From: a virus
Length of the DNA: 38,945 nt
Direction: 5' to 3' (one strand)
Virus record (IMG/VR): IMGVR_UViG_3300033148_002752
Coordinates: 1-38,945 of that record
Each line of letters begins with the position of its first letter. The first letter of the stretch is position 1. Below, one piece after another: positions 29,464 to 37,861 of this stretch. Position numbers and translations under genes: made by a program. The notes beneath the pieces are model-generated. The model saw only the letters and a program-made list of their open reading frames with translations, was not told the DNA's origin and did no database searches.

Positions 29464-31191
29464 TTATTGGAATTTGTATCTGAGAATTACTACACCAGAA
29501 CCACCGTTGCCACCAGTATGTGCTGAGGCTGGACTTTCGCCAGAACCTCCACCTCCACCACCACCAGTGTTTGCAGTACCAGCAGTACCATTATTTGTAG
29601 CAGTTGCACCTGCTCCACCACCATGAGAAGCAGAGCCTGAACCAGTAACACCTCTTGTGTCACCACCTCCACCTCCACCAGCATAGCCAATTGCACCACC
29701 AGTTATTGAACTGTTTGTGCCAGTTCCACCATCACCAGTAACGGTTGTTGTACCAGTTTGACCGACAGCTGTGTTTCCACCACCACCACCAGCACCCCAG
29801 TTAGAAGCAGCGGCACTTCCACCACCGTTATTTCCAGTTCCAGTAGCAGTACCACCAGCACCACCTTGTTTACCACCACCACCTGATCCACCATTTAGTC
29901 CAGGACTAGTAGCAACACCACTACCTCCACCTCCACCAATAGATGTGATACTATCAAATACACTGCTTCCACCATTAGATCCATTTCCAGTGCTACCTGC
30001 ACCACCAGCTCCAACTGTGATTGAATATCCTTGTACTGTAATAGTGTGTGTTGCTGCTGTTTTAAAATCTCCAGCACCTGCTCCACCACCACCAGTTGTG
30101 TTGGTAGCATCTCCACCACCTCCACCACCAGCACCGATAATTAAGTACTCAACCTCATCATCAATATCGCCTACAGCAGACACAGTGAATGTTCCTGAAG
30201 AATTAAATGTATGTATTTTATAATCTCCATCAGTTGTTATTGTACCACCAGTAGCAGTTGTGAATACTTCTGGTACTCCACCATGCGTTTCTGCTGCAAG
30301 TTTTAAATCTGCAGCACTTACTCTCTCAGGTGTAGTTGATGTACCAGTTATAATTGTTGCATCTGACATTTCAGCAACTTGATTATTGTAAGCTGTTTCT
30401 ATTTCTGAATCTGATTGGTCAGTTGTTGCACCAGCTGCAATACCATCAAGTTTATCATGATGTGCTACAGTCATCAATCCTGCTTCTGAACCAGTAGCTT
30501 CTGTTATCTCTGCATCTGTACCAGTACTAGAAGTAATTGTATTTGTAGTAGTTGTAGTTGTTACAGCAAGATTTGTTACACCAGATGGAATAGCAAGGTC
30601 ATCTAAAGTCTCTAATGCTTTTTGAACTGTATCGTCTGCTGCTGATAAGTTATTATTAAAATTGGTTGTATCTGCTGTTGTCAATGCAGCTGTTCCACCA
30701 CTAGCGATAACAGCTTCTCCACTAGCTAAAGCATATCCGGTACATCTGAAATCACCTGAAGCGTATTCAATAAATTCAAATTCATCTCCTGCTGCAGTTG
30801 TAATGTTCGCACCACTAGGTAATACTAAATTAGTTGCATTGTGTGTTAAAGTCAGGATCCCATCAAAATGTAATTTAACAACTGTCCCAACTTTTCCTGT
30901 TGTATCTATTGATGTGATTGCTGTTGTTCCTGTTACATCAAAATAGTTACCATCAGTTAGAATTGGTAATGCTGAAGCACTTGCAACATCTGCACCTTTT
31001 GATAGTTGTATTGACTTTGCATTTGTATCTAATGAACCACCTAGTTGTGGTGTTGTATCATCAACTATATCACTAATTTTATCAGCTATTGCTGCTTCAT
31101 TCGCTGCAATCTGATCATCCATCTTATTAAGATTTTCAGCACTTATTGCTGGTAATGAATCATCAACAAATCCTATAGGTGTATATGACAT
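29464..31191 (-). CDS. Tail fibre / adhesin with glycine-rich C-terminal domain
   Basis: A 575-residue protein. The N-terminus is MSYTPIGFVDDSLPAISAEN followed by helical LNKMDDQIAANEAAIADKIS, a fibre attachment pattern. The middle is Thr-rich beta. From about 340 the protein is a glycine-rich domain (EYLIIGAGGGGGGDATNTTG, repeated GGGG and GGSGG runs) ending SGVVILRYKFQ, as in Gly_rich_2 phage proteins. Polyglycine adhesin tips such as S16 gp38 bind receptors with loops between glycine helices; I infer a similar receptor-binding role. The plus strand of this region gives proline-rich shadows that are not genes. Confidence 0.7.
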   Translation of the reverse strand: MSYTPIGFVDDSLPAISAENLNKMDDQIAANEAAIADKISDIVDDTTPQLGGSLDTNAKSIQLSKGADVASASALPILTDGNYFDVTGTTAITSIDTTGKVGTVVKLHFDGILTLTHNATNLVLPSGANITTAAGDEFEFIEYASGDFRCTGYALASGEAVIASGGTAALTTADTTNFNNNLSAADDTVQKALETLDDLAIPSGVTNLAVTTTTTTNTITSSTGTDAEITEATGSEAGLMTVAHHDKLDGIAAGATTDQSDSEIETAYNNQVAEMSDATIITGTSTTPERVSAADLKLAAETHGGVPEVFTTATGGTITTDGDYKIHTFNSSGTFTVSAVGDIDDEVEYLIIGAGGGGGGDATNTTGGGGAGAGDFKTAATHTITVQGYSITVGAGGAGSTGNGSNGGSSVFDSITSIGGGGGSGVATSPGLNGGSGGGGKQGGAGGTATGTGNNGGGSAAASNWGAGGGGGNTAVGQTGTTTVTGDGGTGTNSSITGGAIGYAGGGGGGDTRGVTGSGSASHGGGAGATATNNGTAGTANTGGGGGGGSGESPASAHTGGNGGSGVVILRYKFQ

Positions 31192-31201
31192 TTTTATCTC
31201 C

Positions 31202-31936
31202 TTATATTAGTGTGGCGAAGTTGCCACCGATATCTTCTGACACTGCTAGACCTGGGACTAATGTCGCTGATGGAACTAATGTCGCTGATGGGAACAGACC
31301 ATCAAAAATTCCAAATCCAAATGCTGTATCATCTCCATAAAATCCGAATGGTGTTTCATTATGCATGACTTTGTAATCGGCTTTGTCTATTCCTATCATC
31401 ACTGGTATTAATGGAAGTATAACATCAATTTCAAACTGTGTTAATATTTTTCCTATTTCATACGTTGGTTTTGTATTCTCTATAAGTATATACCTAACTG
31501 AAGCACCATTAAAAGCAAACGAAATAATAGAGATAACATCTTCATTTGTCATTGCTGTTGAGTTTACTTTAATCTTAACCTTGATAAGAGTTCTATATAA
31601 ATCATCACCGATTGGTTGCGTCAACCCATCTAGATTTACAAAGTTTCCACCGACATCGCTATCAAGTAATTTTCCGAACCCTTGAGCTGTTGGATCATCT
31701 ATAAATCCGAATGCACCAATAGCTTCAACCGATTCTACTGGTCTCTCAAGTCCTACAATTTCACCGATGCCATCAAGTTGTACACCTTGTGCAGTCTCGA
31801 GGTATCTGTCTGTTGATAGGTCATCATATGCAATATCTAAGTCTTCATAATCTATAAGGTGGGCCGTGAGCAATCCTTTTAAATTTTCACTATCAACGAA
31901 TTGAAAGGCTAATCTATCAAGGTATTGCTGAATCAT
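31202..31936 (-). CDS. Baseplate/tail protein (DUF2612-like)
   Basis: A 244-residue protein, MIQQYLDRLAFQFVDSENLK, then YDDLSTDRYLETAQGVQLDG and IGEIVGLERPVESVEA, a recognisable DUF2612 start. The middle (DDLYRTLIKVKIKVNSTAMT, NEDVISIISFAFNGASV) matches the same family of tail-end proteins. A short tandem repeat, PSATLV twice, occurs near the C-terminus from an 18-bp DNA duplication (31256-31291). It overlaps baseplate J by 4 nt, and the fibre genes follow. Confidence 0.7.
   Translation of the reverse strand: MIQQYLDRLAFQFVDSENLKGLLTAHLIDYEDLDIAYDDLSTDRYLETAQGVQLDGIGEIVGLERPVESVEAIGAFGFIDDPTAQGFGKLLDSDVGGNFVNLDGLTQPIGDDLYRTLIKVKIKVNSTAMTNEDVISIISFAFNGASVRYILIENTKPTYEIGKILTQFEIDVILPLIPVMIGIDKADYKVMHNETPFGFYGDDTAFGFGIFDGLFPSATLVPSATLVPGLAVSEDIGGNFATLI
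31256..31291. repeat. 18-bp tandem duplication inside the DUF2612 gene
   Basis: RACTAATGTCGCTGATGG is present twice in a row (31256-31273 and 31274-31291; one first-base difference). It duplicates six residues (PSATLV) without breaking the frame. Recent slippage is the simplest explanation. Confidence 0.8.
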
Positions 31937-33087
31937 ACTACTATAACCTCTACTCTGGTTGTATCATATTTAGATATTTGCTCCACTGTTATTGGTAGAT
32001 TTGCAGTTCCTGTTGGACTCGAAGATAATCCGATTCTAAGGTCAATAGAACTTATTCCTTCAACTGAATTTATTGGTGTATAAAATTGGCTAAGAATAAC
32101 GTCATCAAATATACTGAAGTTTTCATTTCCATAGTTTGCAATGGCCGACTTGATATCATCTTCTCCACTTATAGGAAAGTCAACACCAGTAGTGATAGTT
32201 ACTTTAAAATATATATCAACCTCTGCTGGTCTACTGTAGTCAATCTCTTGATTAAATCCTTGACTATCAACAATTATCTCTGTAAGGGATCCGTATGAAT
32301 CTATTCCTTGAGGAGTATTTAACCAGATAGTATTTGCTATGTCTGTTACATCTCCACCCTCGATAACTGTTAAAAATTGGTGAGGTGGTATTCCATTTGC
32401 ATCTGTTGAATCAGTTCCGTTTGATATAACTAATGCTCCAGTCACATCATCAAGATTTAAAATCTGGCCGAATAAACTATCAACTAGATTCTGACCTAAT
32501 GCTTGAGTTGATAAAACTCTTCTCTCACGAAGCTCTGCATCTGTCTCTTCATCTTGACCGAGTGCTGCATCATTAGCATTGTTCGCAGTTTGCCATCCGA
32601 ATATTGGAGTGTCTATCACAGTTAGTGTTCCAGCTACTGCTTCGATTGCTCCATCGTTAACAGATTCAAAAGCAATAGAAACTGTTCCACCGACTATTGT
32701 TCCTGCAGCGATACTCACAAATTGCTCTTTTGTATCCGATGTTGAGACAATAGTACCAATTGGTAGAACCGTTCCGTCTGTTCCGGTACATGTTATTGTT
32801 GCTGTTGACTTTGTAGCTTCTTGTCTTACAATACCATTCAATGTAACAACATTTGAAAGCTGCACTCCCTGAGCTGTTGAAGGATAGAATGCGTTATATA
32901 CGAACTCTGATTGTTCCCATAGGTCTGCTTCACGTTCTGAATGGATACCTATAATCTGTCCGAATACACTTTGAGGTGATACATCTATGTTCTCACCAAA
33001 TATTAATTTATACGATGCTTCTAATTCAGTTTTTATGTCTGCTAATCTTTTTCTATTAAACCCATCAGGTGATAATCCAAAAGCCAT
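31933..33087 (-). CDS. Baseplate wedge protein J
   Basis: A 384-residue protein, MAFGLSPDGFNRKRLADIKT, with typical baseplate J features: GQIIGIHSEREADLWEQSEF, then NAFYPSTAQGVQLSNVVTLN and the central EETDAELRERRVLSTQALGQ. It builds the wedge of the baseplate that triggers sheath contraction. It follows gp25 with a 1-nt gap and overlaps DUF2612 by 4 nt, the standard order. Confidence 0.85.
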   Translation of the reverse strand: MAFGLSPDGFNRKRLADIKTELEASYKLIFGENIDVSPQSVFGQIIGIHSEREADLWEQSEFVYNAFYPSTAQGVQLSNVVTLNGIVRQEATKSTATITCTGTDGTVLPIGTIVSTSDTKEQFVSIAAGTIVGGTVSIAFESVNDGAIEAVAGTLTVIDTPIFGWQTANNANDAALGQDEETDAELRERRVLSTQALGQNLVDSLFGQILNLDDVTGALVISNGTDSTDANGIPPHQFLTVIEGGDVTDIANTIWLNTPQGIDSYGSLTEIIVDSQGFNQEIDYSRPAEVDIYFKVTITTGVDFPISGEDDIKSAIANYGNENFSIFDDVILSQFYTPINSVEGISSIDLRIGLSSSPTGTANLPITVEQISKYDTTRVEVIVV

Positions 33088-33088
33088 T

Positions 33089-33448
33089 TTAAACCTCTAT
33101 TATTATTTGTTCGGTTATTACTACACCGTTATCTTGCTTGACTGTGAAGTCGACTTGTAATTTTCTCTCATCATTAAAAGGTATTAAAGTTAATTCTATA
33201 ATTTCTTGAACACCGATTGTGTTTAGTATCTCAGTTGAATATAGATTGTATATTGTCGAGATGTTTGTTCTTCTTTCAAATATAACAGTTGGATATGGAA
33301 GTCCTGCGAATGTATCTAAAAACCATTCAGCGAGTATAAATTGAAGCCTAATTGTTAGAGATTGAACAATAAAATTTTCATCAGTAGTTAATGTCAAATC
33401 TGAATTAGTGACAAAAATATCATGACTACTATTCAATGCTATGTCCAT
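33089..33448 (-). CDS. Baseplate wedge protein gp25-like
   Basis: A 119-residue protein with the gp25/GPW pattern: an N-terminal SDLTLTTDENFIVQSLTIRL, then QFILAEWFLDTFAGLPYPTV and a C-terminal LTLIPFNDERKLQVDFTVKQ. In contractile tails gp25 nucleates sheath assembly on the baseplate. Size and position before baseplate J are as expected. The DENFIVQSLTIRLQFILAEW helix is the family core. Confidence 0.75.
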   Translation of the reverse strand: MDIALNSSHDIFVTNSDLTLTTDENFIVQSLTIRLQFILAEWFLDTFAGLPYPTVIFERRTNISTIYNLYSTEILNTIGVQEIIELTLIPFNDERKLQVDFTVKQDNGVVITEQIIIEV

Positions 33449-33471
33449 TTTAAGTTCCTTTATCGTTTAGT

Positions 33472-33480
33472 ATTATATCA
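33472..33480 (-). promoter_or_regulatory. Extended -10 promoter-like site before the wedge genes
   Basis: TGATATAAT on the minus strand in the 38-nt gap between the spike and gp25 genes, 24 nt before the gp25 ATG. No -35 is evident. It matches the sites before the sheath and tape measure genes exactly. Confidence 0.45.
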
Positions 33481-33486
33481 TATATA

Positions 33487-34119
33487 TTATGCAAGAGGAG
33501 AGGTATCGCTTCCACCTGCTGTAACTCCACCATGAACATGTGATTTAAGTTCAGTACCACTGACTTCGATATTTGGTGCTGTGATTGTGCCGGTAACATC
33601 TAAGTTGCCTTCTATCGTTGTTTTAGTCGCTGTGATGATAACTTCTCCAGATGGTTTGATTGTTATCTTCGTATCATTCGCTGTGTTCCTTATAACCATG
33701 TTCACTGCATCGAAGTTCTCTATTTTGTTTTGTTGTGAATAAAGAACCGGTACTGCATACGCATCTGATAAATCAAACTTGCGAGTATCGTTTGGTGATT
33801 GTATTCCACCTTGGTCCAGCCAGTTATCTATCGACCTTTCAATAAAATATAATGCCACCTCATCTCCTGCAGCTAAAGGGAATGAAATACTAAAGGCTTT
33901 TGATTTAGGGAATCTGATTGGAACACTTGGAAGCACTGCGAGATTGATTAATTTGTCTCCTACTTTTCTTTGTAGTTGAGGTTGAATATCTGCTCTTTGT
34001 GTAACTGGATCAAAGCTTATGATTTGTCCTGGTAGCATTGTATGAACTTCTTTTAATTGAGTTTGTATCGCAGTAGATATTGCACTCTCGAGAGTTGATT
34101 TTCTATCACCTATTCCCAT
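33487..34119 (-). CDS. Baseplate spike protein (Gp138 N-terminal domain type)
   Basis: A 210-residue protein. Residues 25-110 show the Gp138-like OB fold: TMLPGQIISFDPVTQRADIQ, PQLQRKV and SFPLAAGDEVALYFIERSID. The C-terminal part is a short beta-helix repeat (TIEGNLDVTGTITAPNIEVS) ending in SHVHGGVTAGGSDTSPL. The H-x-H motif at the tip binds iron in known phage spikes and forms the membrane-piercing point. It overlaps the hub gene by one base. Confidence 0.8.
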   Translation of the reverse strand: MGIGDRKSTLESAISTAIQTQLKEVHTMLPGQIISFDPVTQRADIQPQLQRKVGDKLINLAVLPSVPIRFPKSKAFSISFPLAAGDEVALYFIERSIDNWLDQGGIQSPNDTRKFDLSDAYAVPVLYSQQNKIENFDAVNMVIRNTANDTKITIKPSGEVIITATKTTIEGNLDVTGTITAPNIEVSGTELKSHVHGGVTAGGSDTSPLA

Positions 34120-34991
34120 TAGAAGTTCCTTGCATCTATTTGAGTGAACCAGTCATTTTCTCTAGTGTCACCTGTATGTGTTATTTTATCAGCCCTATAT
34201 ACACCTTCACCTAATGTCGGTGGAACTTTACGGAATATAAGATTCCCTATATTGATTTTTGAACTGATAGACTTTATCTCTATTCTTCTTCCTAATTTTA
34301 AGAATGGTATCATTAATGATTTTACTTGAACACCGACTTCTGTCAATTCTGGACTTCCTATCATTCCATTTGCTTGAGAGATTGTTACTATCGGCTCATC
34401 GTTTAATGGTTTACCTTTTGTCGTAGTTTCTAAAATATCATTATTAATCGAATAATCAAATCCACAACTTTGCGAAAGTTTTTCTAACCAGTCTTTTACA
34501 TTTCCTGATAAGACTATGCTTCTAAGTAATGAACGTTTACCAGTTAGACAATCTTTTAAACCTTCTGTCACACCTTTTGTCACACCATCCATTTGTCCTA
34601 CTAGCTCATCCAGTAAACTTTCAGTAGTTGCTCCTGGTGGTAGTGTCTTATTTATTGTAGATTGGTTAAATGTTTTTATGCTATCTCCACAGAATAGGTT
34701 TGTTATCCAGTCTGGTCCTACTTTTTCATGTGTCACGTTCACAATATTGCCACTAAAAATAAGAGGCACGTTCCCTTGATAACCTGCATATAAAAATATC
34801 TTAGTGAATTGTTCTTTTATCAGATTTCTATTAGATTTATTTAAATTAAAGATTCTAATGTTTGCCATGTTTGGGTATCCAACAAGTGAAAGTTCAACCA
34901 CAAAAGAAAATCTTAAATCTTTTATCTCCAGTCCACCTGTTCCTGGTTCTCCAACAATAAGGTTTGCTTCTCTTATAAAAAACTTAGCCAT
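34119..34991 (-). CDS. Baseplate hub protein
   Basis: A 290-residue protein, MAKFFIREANLIVGEPGTGG, then IKDLRFSFVVELSLVGYPNM and NIRIFNLNKSNRNLIKEQFT. This is the start typical of phage hub proteins (gp44/gpD-like) that hold the spike at the tail tip. A middle segment, VKDWLEKLSQSCGFDYSINN, and a C-terminal AGY-like beta part follow. Synteny between the baseplate plug and spike supports this. Confidence 0.65.
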   Translation of the reverse strand: MAKFFIREANLIVGEPGTGGLEIKDLRFSFVVELSLVGYPNMANIRIFNLNKSNRNLIKEQFTKIFLYAGYQGNVPLIFSGNIVNVTHEKVGPDWITNLFCGDSIKTFNQSTINKTLPPGATTESLLDELVGQMDGVTKGVTEGLKDCLTGKRSLLRSIVLSGNVKDWLEKLSQSCGFDYSINNDILETTTKGKPLNDEPIVTISQANGMIGSPELTEVGVQVKSLMIPFLKLGRRIEIKSISSKINIGNLIFRKVPPTLGEGVYRADKITHTGDTRENDWFTQIDARNF

Positions 34992-35268
34992 TATTCTTCT
35001 CGATAACTTCTAATTCAAATTCATTAAGATTGTTTCGTGTTGGATCATTTAATCTTTCACTTCTTAAATCAAATGGAATATCTGGATGTGCAGCAAGTAG
35101 ATTCTCTCTTGTCACAAGCTTCACACCATATATAAAAGGTTCTCCAGTTATATTAATAATATCAATAGTCCAGTATCCTCTTGTATTCCACTTTTGATTA
35201 AACTTATATACTTCACCATTAATATTAAAATTAAAGCTCTCCGATGGACTGATTGTGAATGGTATCAT
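34984..35268 (-). CDS. Baseplate plug-like protein, 94 residues
   Basis: MIPFTISPSESFNFNINGEV, then YKFNQKWNTRGYWTIDIINI and GEPFIYGVKLVTRENLLAAH. This matches the phage baseplate plug family (DUF6983-like), all-beta proteins that seal the tube at the hub. It overlaps the hub gene by 8 nt and the upstream gene by 4 nt. I recall the family from its W-N-xRxG-YW-xDI pattern. Confidence 0.6.
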   Translation of the reverse strand: MIPFTISPSESFNFNINGEVYKFNQKWNTRGYWTIDIINITGEPFIYGVKLVTRENLLAAHPDIPFDLRSERLNDPTRNNLNEFELEVIEKNNG

Positions 35269-35801
35269 TGTTTTAATCCTCCGTCTGTATTAGGTAGTGC
35301 TTTGTCTGCAGTATCTAGGTCCTCGAATTGTTCGGCATTTATCTCTTGAGTACCTACAAAGATAATCTCTCTCATCCCTGCAGTAAATGTCAGAGAGTTG
35401 GATGTGTCTTTGTCTTGACTTGATGAAAGTGTTTCAATGATAACATTGTCATAACTTTTTAAATTAGTAACCAGTGTGAATGGAGTTCTATCTGCTTGTA
35501 ATTCTAGCAGTTCTTCCCATGCTTCTTTTGACGGTGTATCAGTTTTAGTGAAAGCATTTCCAGATGCTACTTGTTCTATTGTATTTAATCCACCAAATAT
35601 TGCGACCTTAGTATCTGATACAACTCCGGTCATGCTAAATGTCATCGGATTGATAATGATATGATCATTAACGTCTGAGCCATTCTCTACTGGATTTGAT
35701 GTAACGGTTGCACTAGCTTGTGCTGACTCATTAATGATAACGTCTAGTTCTATCTCACCGATGAAGTTACCTTTTCTAAATATTAATTGTGCTATACCCA
35801 T
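35265..35801 (-). CDS. Dit-like distal tail protein, 178 residues
   Basis: MGIAQLIFRKGNFIGEIELD, then VENGSDVNDHIIINPMTFSM and SKEAWEELLELQADRTPFTL, typical of Dit-like N-terminal domains in contractile-tail phages. The conserved V-x-NGSD-V-xDHI-xxxP box is readable. It connects tube to hub. The C-terminal extension (EQFEDLDTADKALPNTDGGL) is short. It follows the tape measure gene with a one-base overlap. Confidence 0.6.
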   Translation of the reverse strand: MGIAQLIFRKGNFIGEIELDVIINESAQASATVTSNPVENGSDVNDHIIINPMTFSMTGVVSDTKVAIFGGLNTIEQVASGNAFTKTDTPSKEAWEELLELQADRTPFTLVTNLKSYDNVIIETLSSSQDKDTSNSLTFTAGMREIIFVGTQEINAEQFEDLDTADKALPNTDGGLKQ

Positions 35802-37249
35802 TAGAATGCCACCTGTGTTGATAGATTTTGTTCAGTGGATTCTAGCTCTGTTCCAAGTGCTTCACTCACTGCTTGTTTGACTGCTGTTAAATCTCCACCG
35901 TTTACATTCACTACTACATTTTTATTGCTTGTTGTATTTGATACGTTACCTACAGCTCCACCTGAGAAAGCATTTAGTGCTCCAGTCGTTTGTGCTTGTT
36001 CAATAGTTCCTATATCTATACCTGGAAGATTATTAAGTAATCCAATAGCCTTATTTAATGGTGAGATTAAAAAGTTAAATATTGTAGTTCCAACATCTCT
36101 TAATAGAAACATCAATCCATCAAGTGCTTCTTCACCTTGATTAAATATAAGATTCCATCCTTCTCCAACCATTGCCATGACTTCAACAACACTCTCTAGT
36201 GCTATTCTGAATAATTCAGATTTTTTAGCAAGGGCACCTAGTTGACTATCTGCTCCATTTGCAAAAGCTACCAAGTCTTCTATTAATAAAAATATAGCTG
36301 CACCTGCTGCTAAAATTAAAGCAGGTATTAATAAAATTCTTATATTCATAGCTAGGAGTGCAGCCGATACAACTCCTATTGCATTCGCCCATCCACCAAA
36401 TGCTTGAGCCATTGTATTAATAACATTAACCACTCTTCTTCCAATGTTAAAGACTGCAGTCACCGTTTTTGTTAATGTCTCAAAGAATGAGTTTAGATTT
36501 TGTTTAATGATTTCTTTATTTACTTTGAACCACTCTATGAATGCTTTTATCATCGGAGTTATTTGCTTCATTAGCTTCGTACCAATAGCCGAACTAATAC
36601 CTTTTACAACTGTTCCAATTCTTAACATCTCATCATTAAATTTTGCAGCTGATTCTGTGGCATCTTTATCGAGGATAAATCCTAACTCCTGGACTTCTTT
36701 TCTTTGTGCGAGTATTGCTGCTCGTCCTTGCTCCAGTGTTAGAAGTAAAGAGGAATCTATTCCTAGCTTATTTAGTAATTCTAATTTTTGTGATTGTGAA
36801 CTTAACTGTGAGATAGAGTCTGCAACATCTAGCATTAATTCATCGGTCTTTTTGATTTGGCCATTTGCATTTGTAGCACTTACTCCAAGTAATCCAAAAG
36901 CTTCAACTCCTGCACCCATACCTCTGGCTGCTTCACTTGCTGTTCTTGATAGATTCTCGAGTGATGTATTCATTCCGTTAATGGATCCACCGTTAAGTTG
37001 TGCTACAAATCCGAGTTCATTGATTGTTTGTGCTGCTAGACCTATTCGCTGAGCCATTTTTCCTATCTCATCATTCTGTTCTGCTATCTTTGATGTGAAT
37101 GCGAATATTGCAGCTCCTGCTGTTGCAGCTCCTGCAGCTACTATGGCTAGTGCTTTTCCTGCATCCTGCATACCTTTATCAAATTGCTTTAATGCTTTAT
37201 CATCAAAGTCAAAGGAGAGTGTTGCAACGAGCTTGTCAATAACTGCCAT
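35801..37249 (-). CDS. Tape measure protein
   Basis: A 482-residue protein, short for a tape measure. The N-terminal half is helical (DKALKQFDKGMQDAGKALAI), with IAEQNDEIGKMAQRIGLAAQ, the common phage tape measure start. Three hydrophobic segments lie around 278-330 (IGVVSAALLAMNIRILLIPA, LILAAGAAIFLLIEDLVAFA), suited to membrane insertion on ejection. The C-terminus (ALGTELESTEQNLSTQVAF) ends normally. At about 1.5 angstrom per residue, 482 residues would set a tail near 70 nm. It follows the frameshifted chaperone gene, as usual. Confidence 0.85.
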   Translation of the reverse strand: MAVIDKLVATLSFDFDDKALKQFDKGMQDAGKALAIVAAGAATAGAAIFAFTSKIAEQNDEIGKMAQRIGLAAQTINELGFVAQLNGGSINGMNTSLENLSRTASEAARGMGAGVEAFGLLGVSATNANGQIKKTDELMLDVADSISQLSSQSQKLELLNKLGIDSSLLLTLEQGRAAILAQRKEVQELGFILDKDATESAAKFNDEMLRIGTVVKGISSAIGTKLMKQITPMIKAFIEWFKVNKEIIKQNLNSFFETLTKTVTAVFNIGRRVVNVINTMAQAFGGWANAIGVVSAALLAMNIRILLIPALILAAGAAIFLLIEDLVAFANGADSQLGALAKKSELFRIALESVVEVMAMVGEGWNLIFNQGEEALDGLMFLLRDVGTTIFNFLISPLNKAIGLLNNLPGIDIGTIEQAQTTGALNAFSGGAVGNVSNTTSNKNVVVNVNGGDLTAVKQAVSEALGTELESTEQNLSTQVAF

Positions 37250-37266
37250 AGTAATCCTTTTTCTAG

Positions 37267-37275
37267 ATTATATCA
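37267..37275 (-). promoter_or_regulatory. Extended -10 promoter-like site before the tape measure gene
   Basis: TGATATAAT on the minus strand, 18 nt before the tape measure ATG. It overlaps the TGA stop (37273-37275) of the frameshifted chaperone. No -35 is clear. Confidence 0.4.
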
Positions 37276-37859
37276 TCTTTTCTTTTCAGATTCTTGTTTT
37301 GCTCGATATTCTGATTCTAACTTAAGATTTAAAACCTCATGAAAATCATGTAAATCTGAAAGGCTATAGACTGTTCTAAGCTCATGCAACGTACACAAGC
37401 CTTCTATAATAGGTCTATATATAAATAAGTCTATATTTAGTTTTCTATTTTCTGTTCCACCTCTTGGAAGATTGAATTTAATCCGAGCTTTCCCAGCACA
37501 TCACTGAAGTTGGATTGAATGATAAACATTGCAACTAACCACATATCTCCAGTCTTCCCTGAGAAGTAAGTATTAAATTCGATTGGTGTATCTATTGGTG
37601 TGCCATTCACAATGTTAACATAGAACACACCCTTCTCGAATAGCTTCGTGATTAGTGATACAACGTTATGATCATCTATATTGTCTGTTAATTTAGAGAT
37701 TGCTTTTGCTATGCTCTCTTTATCAGCTCCACCTGTTAATTCACTAAATGAACCACCTAGTAGTTTAACTAGCTTTGCTTGTACACTTAATGCAGTTAAT
37801 GCATCCATTGTTGAGACTTTATAAGTCACACCATTTATTGTTTTTGATTCTTGTTTCAT
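37273..37859 (-). CDS. Tail assembly chaperone, -1 frameshift fusion product
   Basis: GGGAAAG occurs in frame as CTG GGA AAG (codons 122-124; 37488-37494), the same heptamer used by phage lambda G-GT. After a -1 slip, 71 codons stay open to TGA at 37273-37275, giving a 195-residue fusion. The extension reads ARIKFNLPRGGTENRKLNID and then YSLSDLHDFHEVLNLKLESE, a helical charged tail like T-type extensions in other phages. This open frame has no start codon of its own and fills the gap to the tape measure gene, so frameshifting is well supported. Confidence 0.8.
37437..37859 (-). CDS. Tail assembly chaperone, unshifted product
   Basis: A 140-residue protein, MKQESKTINGVTYKVSTMDA, then LTALSVQAKLVKLLGGSFSE, FYVNIVNGTPIDTPIEFNTY and FSGKTGDMWLVAMFIIQSNF. 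This is the layout of the short tail chaperone in contractile phages (DALTAL, LLGG, FxGK-GDMW). It coats the tape measure during tail assembly. Translation stops at TAA after EQKIEN. A lambda-type slippery site lies at 37488-37494. The gene lies downstream of a strong hairpin with a loop complementary to its ribosome site, AAAGGACGA. Confidence 0.8.
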   Translation of the reverse strand: MKQESKTINGVTYKVSTMDALTALSVQAKLVKLLGGSFSELTGGADKESIAKAISKLTDNIDDHNVVSLITKLFEKGVFYVNIVNGTPIDTPIEFNTYFSGKTGDMWLVAMFIIQSNFSDVLGKLGLNSIFQEVEQKIEN

Positions 37860-37861
37860 CT

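Noticed and set aside
29435-30223. Long proline-rich open frames on the plus strand opposite the glycine-rich fibre
   Set aside because: They are the complement of glycine codons (GGN read as NCC). They have no ribosome site and lie entirely within the fibre gene.
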